From Diphasiastrum complanatum (lineage: Eukaryota; Streptophyta; Lycopodiopsida; Lycopodiales; Lycopodiaceae): a DNA stretch of 64,000 nucleotides. The notes under the pieces are model-generated. The model made no database searches. It was not told the DNA's origin and saw only the letters and a program-made list of their open reading frames with translations. Below are positions 60,200-64,000 of this stretch, one piece after another. The first letter of the stretch is position 1, and the number at the start of each line of letters is the position of its first letter. Where the stretch lies: positions 51,468,841-51,532,840 of the forward strand of contig CM055095.1 in assembly GCA_029204225.1 (NCBI GenBank). Reading direction: 5' to 3'. The position numbers and the translations under genes are program-made.

Positions 60200-62050
60200 A
60201 TTCTTCAGCGGTTGTAGGTGATTTATGGGATTTTATTGGATGGTGATACTTGGTGTTTTATGGAGACACATGAGAGTCGAGAGAGGTGCCTACCACTTTC
60301 TCTAGGCTCTCCCTGGGAATCACTACACCGTGATGAAATTTGTTCTACAGGGGGTATAGGTTCCCACAGGGGGGGGGGAGGGGTGTGGCATGTCTTTTGT
60401 GAGACCATCTACATTCAGCCATTCCATTGGTGACTAGAGATGACCTAGCATGTTTAATTGGAATATGTCTATGCAGATATCACATTTTGGCTTGGAATCA
60501 GATGTGTTCATAGCAGCATGCTACTTCCCTCTTATGTTGATGATGCTGATGCTTCTCCTTATGTTGATATCTCATTTGATATTATCTCCTTTTTAGAGCA
60601 TGGGCAATGGACATGCTACTCCTTGGCAACTTCAATTCCACAACCTTAGTGGAGATTGATCTACATGACTCAACTACATATCCACTATGTATATAGACAC
60701 TAGATGTTGAGGAGATTTGTAGCAGATAGGTCGGATCACCTCATATGGAGGCTACTTGTTGCATCTTGGAGAATCACATGAGCTAGCCATTTACAATGGC
60801 CTATCCAGATAGCCTTCTTCACGTGACTTCACTTGCCACCCTCATAGTGGCGGTCCACTCTCTCTCATTTCTCACATCTCAAATTTTATGATCTTTCCTA
60901 CCACTTTATCTAGTCATTCTTGTCCCTCCTTCCAGGGGTTAGACGCACCTTTATACCTCCTCTTCCCCTCATACATATATATATATATATATATATGCTA
61001 ATTGTAAACCCCATCCCATGTACCAAGGTGCCCTTAGTTCTCTTCTATCCCACATGCCATATGACATCACTTTGGAAAACCAAGCGGCCTATCTCTCATC
61101 CTTGCTTCATACTGCTGCTTCCATAGCTTTGCTAACAAACAATATAAACAAGCCTCTTATTTCCCCTGAGATACCTGGTATGATGAGGAATGTAAACAAC
61201 TTCAGGTCCTTGTCGTTCATACTCGTACCACCTCACCTCACCTCACCTTCTTCAAGACACTACCAAATAATATGACTCCCTATGTTGTTGTAAGAAGAAA
61301 GCCTACATGGAAGCTGAAAATAAGTGACTTTCTGATCTATTGTTTAGCTCTTCATTGGGATCCTTTTGGCGTGAGTTCTTGCCACATGCACTTCTTGCTC
61401 CTTTGACAAAACTTAATACTTGGGCATAATATGCATTTACTGTTAGAGTTCTATACGTTCATAGCCTAAACGGTTCATGATGCCATTGATAGTTTGAATC
61501 GTAATTGTGCTCGTGATATTGAGGATCTTGAGGCCGAACTTCTCATTCATGCTCGTGACCTATTATCACCTATCATTGCACAACTCAAATAAGGCAATCG
61601 TAGATGGTTCCCCTTCATCTTGGTGCACCAATGTCATCCATACCATTCACAAGTACCGTGACCCCATAAGACTTGAAAACTATTGTATCATCATAATTGG
61701 ACATGTAATGGCTAAGATCTATGGCTATGTTCTCCAAGATGTGGTAAGTAGCAAAGCAGAGAGTTGTGATTACATGCAAGATTTAGAGCTAACCATTCTA
61801 CATCAGACCATATCTTCACCCTTAGGTCTCTTATCGAGGAGGCTAAGTCAAGGAGAGAGCGTGTTTTTTGTTACTTTGTTGACTTCAGATAGGCACTTGA
61901 TTTTGTTCCCAAACATCTTATTCCAAGATTACGAGACCTCCAATCTTCCCAAGACACAAGAGTTGTTGCATCCTTTAAAACATCATGGAGAGGTGCGATG
62001 CATTGGTGTTATTAACAATGTAAACATTAAGGAGTGTTCGAAATAATGTT
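60200..62050 (+). mobile_element. LINE relic (endonuclease and RT parts)
   Basis: Endonuclease words at 60470-60860 (HGQ...LLGNFN-like, [30 protein letters not shown]) and RT words at 61500-61950 (IEDLEAELLIHARDLLS, PIRLENYCIIIIGHVMAKIYG, then SRRERVF and ALDFVPKHLI). The 179-residue frame at 61507-62046 spans parts of this in mixed frames. It carries an AT run at 60965-60997 and a G run at 60370. A relative of the LINE pieces in UBA3. Confidence 0.72.
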
Positions 62051-62999
62051 TAATTGTCGTAATGATGGTCTAAGTTAGAGTTTGATTGTAGTCAATAGTA
62101 TATGTGCATGAATATATGCACTATTTTGGTAGTGACAGTTATTTAACATGAATACTAGATTAAGAGCCTTATTATTTGTTAGTCAGTTGCTTTCCCAAAT
62201 TTAGACATAGGTCTCTCTAGCAAAATTTATATAATGGAGCATGTCCTACCACACTTGTATGGGACATAGTTGGAGTTCATCTTATCACTTGTGTTCTCTT
62301 CCATGTGTTTGGCTATTGTTTCCCCACAATAGGAATCTTATCTTGGTTACTTGTATGAACAAGTCAGTTTTTAACATGGTGTTAGAGCTTCGGTTCAAGA
62401 TTCGAGAGAGCAAGGGGATTCTCAACGAATGGAATCAATTCATGAGGGATTGATTCGGCCATCATTTTCGAAGGAGAAAGCGAGTGGTGTCCCTAGAGGC
62501 CCTAAAATTTGATTTTCTTTTACGAAGGTGGCAGCTGTGTGAGAACTGAGAAGGAGATCCAGCACTGTAAGAAGAAGGGCTGTGCATTCTGGGGAGGGGG
62601 CACGGACTTTTATATTGTACTTCAGGGTTTGAGATTGTACAACCAGACTGTACAACTGGACAACAAAGTCTGTTGATCATTGATCAATAACTACTGCAGG
62701 ATGTTTGTATGCCAATTTGGAAGAACCTACACTTGCAAGGCAGGTTGAATTGAGCAGATTTATTCCATGTTCCAAGGCTAGCAAAGTGTTTGCATTGTCA
62801 ACAATGTTTTATGGTACCTTTCGAATCGCCTTTTGGAACCGTGTTTGAATCAGCTTCTCCAGGTTTGAACCGGCGAATCGGTTTTAGGGTTTTTTCCACC
62901 CCTCCCTTAATTTCTACCCTTCAATTATGTCAAAAACAATTTTTAGTGTTAATGGGTAACATGTAGATTATATTCTCGAATTCGTGATTAATTGATAGT
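62051..62999. other. No gene; possible LTR end and a copy of the satellite block
   Basis: A PBS-like tggtgttagagc at about 62379 follows ttaaca, which may mark a decayed copia LTR to its left. At 62803-62890 a block (tatggtacctttcgaatcgc, then gaaccggcgaatcggtttta) repeats part of the 480-bp unit of UBA3 intron 2. Confidence 0.35.
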
Positions 63000-63527
63000 T
63001 GTTACGGCCCTAATGGGGGGTTTGTACCATTAGGGGGTTGCCTTAGATATAGGGGCCAGGCCTAATTTGGTCTATAGCTAAGCGGGAACTTAGGCTATGC
63101 CCACATGCAGTATCGGCATGTGTGTTGCATCCTAGTATGGGATAGGATGTACATGCACTATGTCTATGTATGGGTCTTTGCTATTGTGAGTTAGGGGTGC
63201 CTAAATGCAGTGGACATGCATGGGAGTTAGGCATGAGCTGATAGCACGCTTACATGTGGATTCATTGCATGGACAGGCAGGGGAGGGGCTTCTCTCTATA
63301 TATACCCACTCCTGTGTCCATTTGATTCATTGAGAGTTTGCGGCCGTTATGCTGTTGGATTGGTAAGCGCTTCCTATCATAGTGATTTGCCATACTCCCT
63401 AGTGCTCGGGGGCTGGATCGGACGGTCTAGGTTTGGTTGGGACGGTTTCGTCCACTGCACTCCCTTATTGTGTTTTTGACGCTCATTCTCTATTGGAGGT
63501 CTTGGGGGACGTTCTATTGGTATCAGA
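63000..63527 (+). repeat. Probable Ty3/gypsy 5' LTR at the right edge
   Basis: It starts tgttacggccctaatggggg, has a TATA-like ctctatatatac at 63294 and ends just before a perfect PBS tggtatcagagc (63528-63539). The end is not the usual CA (gttcta), so the 3' boundary may be a few bases off. The internal part continues past the window. Confidence 0.6.
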
Positions 63528-64000
63528 GCAGCCAATTGGAGTTTGTGAGCAGCTTGGTGTGGACCAAAGCGTGTGGAATTGTGTCCTCAGAAATCTGTGT
63601 AAATTCGGTAAATTGGTGGTCTTCCAAGTAGGTGTTCTGCCTTACTTTGATTGAGCCGATTTGGTTAGATTCTTTGGATGATTTACAGGATTTCAATTTC
63701 CAGATTTGACATGAAATAATGGATTCCTATTTTTTGCGGTTCTGATTTTTTGGTTTCAGGGCATGTTACTTGTATTGCATGGGACTCCGGAATCTTATTC
63801 CCGGTGGGGGACATAGAATGGAGTTTCCTGCAAATTAATCAGAATGGACTGTGTGTGTGATTGAGAACTGAGTTCTTGCTTTGATTATGGCATGCACTGT
63901 TGCAATTCTGATTTCTGTTTAGATTCAAGAAGGCCTGTTGTGAGCTAGTTCTTTGAAACTAAGTGCCTCATTAAACCAAAAAAAAGTAAAGAACTGTAAA
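63528..64000 (+). mobile_element. Start of the internal region of the right-edge LTR element
   Basis: Begins with the PBS; the rest is untranslated leader as far as visible, with no gag yet. Confidence 0.5.

Noticed and set aside
60367-60380. G run as a possible quadruplex
   Set aside because: A single run of nine or ten G; not the four separate tracts needed in one strand.

Overview
This window is nuclear DNA of a land plant: AT-rich, with GT-AG introns, Ty1/copia and Ty3/gypsy LTR retrotransposons primed by the plant initiator-Met tRNA, plant-type LINEs, a DUF659-type hAT relic and many long dinucleotide runs. The one complete host protein is clearly plant-like but looks divergent from flowering-plant versions I know, so a fern, lycophyte, bryophyte or other non-angiosperm with large introns is possible. 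That placement is an inference and was not tested.

Two host genes are recognisable. (1) On the minus strand, nine exons from 35784 down to 6098 encode a complete 435-residue catalytic subunit of the NEDD8/RUB-activating enzyme (UBA3, called ECR1 in plants). All splice junctions are GT-AG and all phases agree. The gene spans 29.7 kb because introns of 10.3, 8.9, 6.1 and 2.1 kb are filled with transposon debris. (2) On the plus strand at 58400-58513 lies the first coding exon of a FYVE-type zinc-finger protein; the rest of that gene lies beyond the right edge.

Layout. 1-4100: two degenerate minus-strand copia elements, end to end. 4100-6097: downstream flank of UBA3. 6098-35784: UBA3, with a copia element in intron 6 (8543-14102), a LINE fragment in intron 3, and in intron 2 a gypsy fragment, a hAT relic, fold-back elements, a 480-bp tandem repeat and LINE pieces. 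35785-38100: UBA3 promoter side with a GA/CT run and a repeat shared with the second gene. 39083-55150: a dense nest of copia and gypsy pieces, including a perfect-looking 1,487-bp tandem duplication and a complete 704-bp miniature LTR element. 56640-57360: LINE 3' end. 58007-64000: promoter and long first intron of the FYVE gene, holding a LINE and a gypsy LTR.

Apart from the two host genes, no coding capacity looks functional. The observations most worth following are the 704-bp LTR element whose two LTRs are separated by only 46 bp, the copia element whose reverse transcriptase core is replaced by about 1 kb of unrelated open sequence, a gag Gln codon turned into stop in two different copia families, and a repeat lying just upstream of the GA run in front of both host genes.
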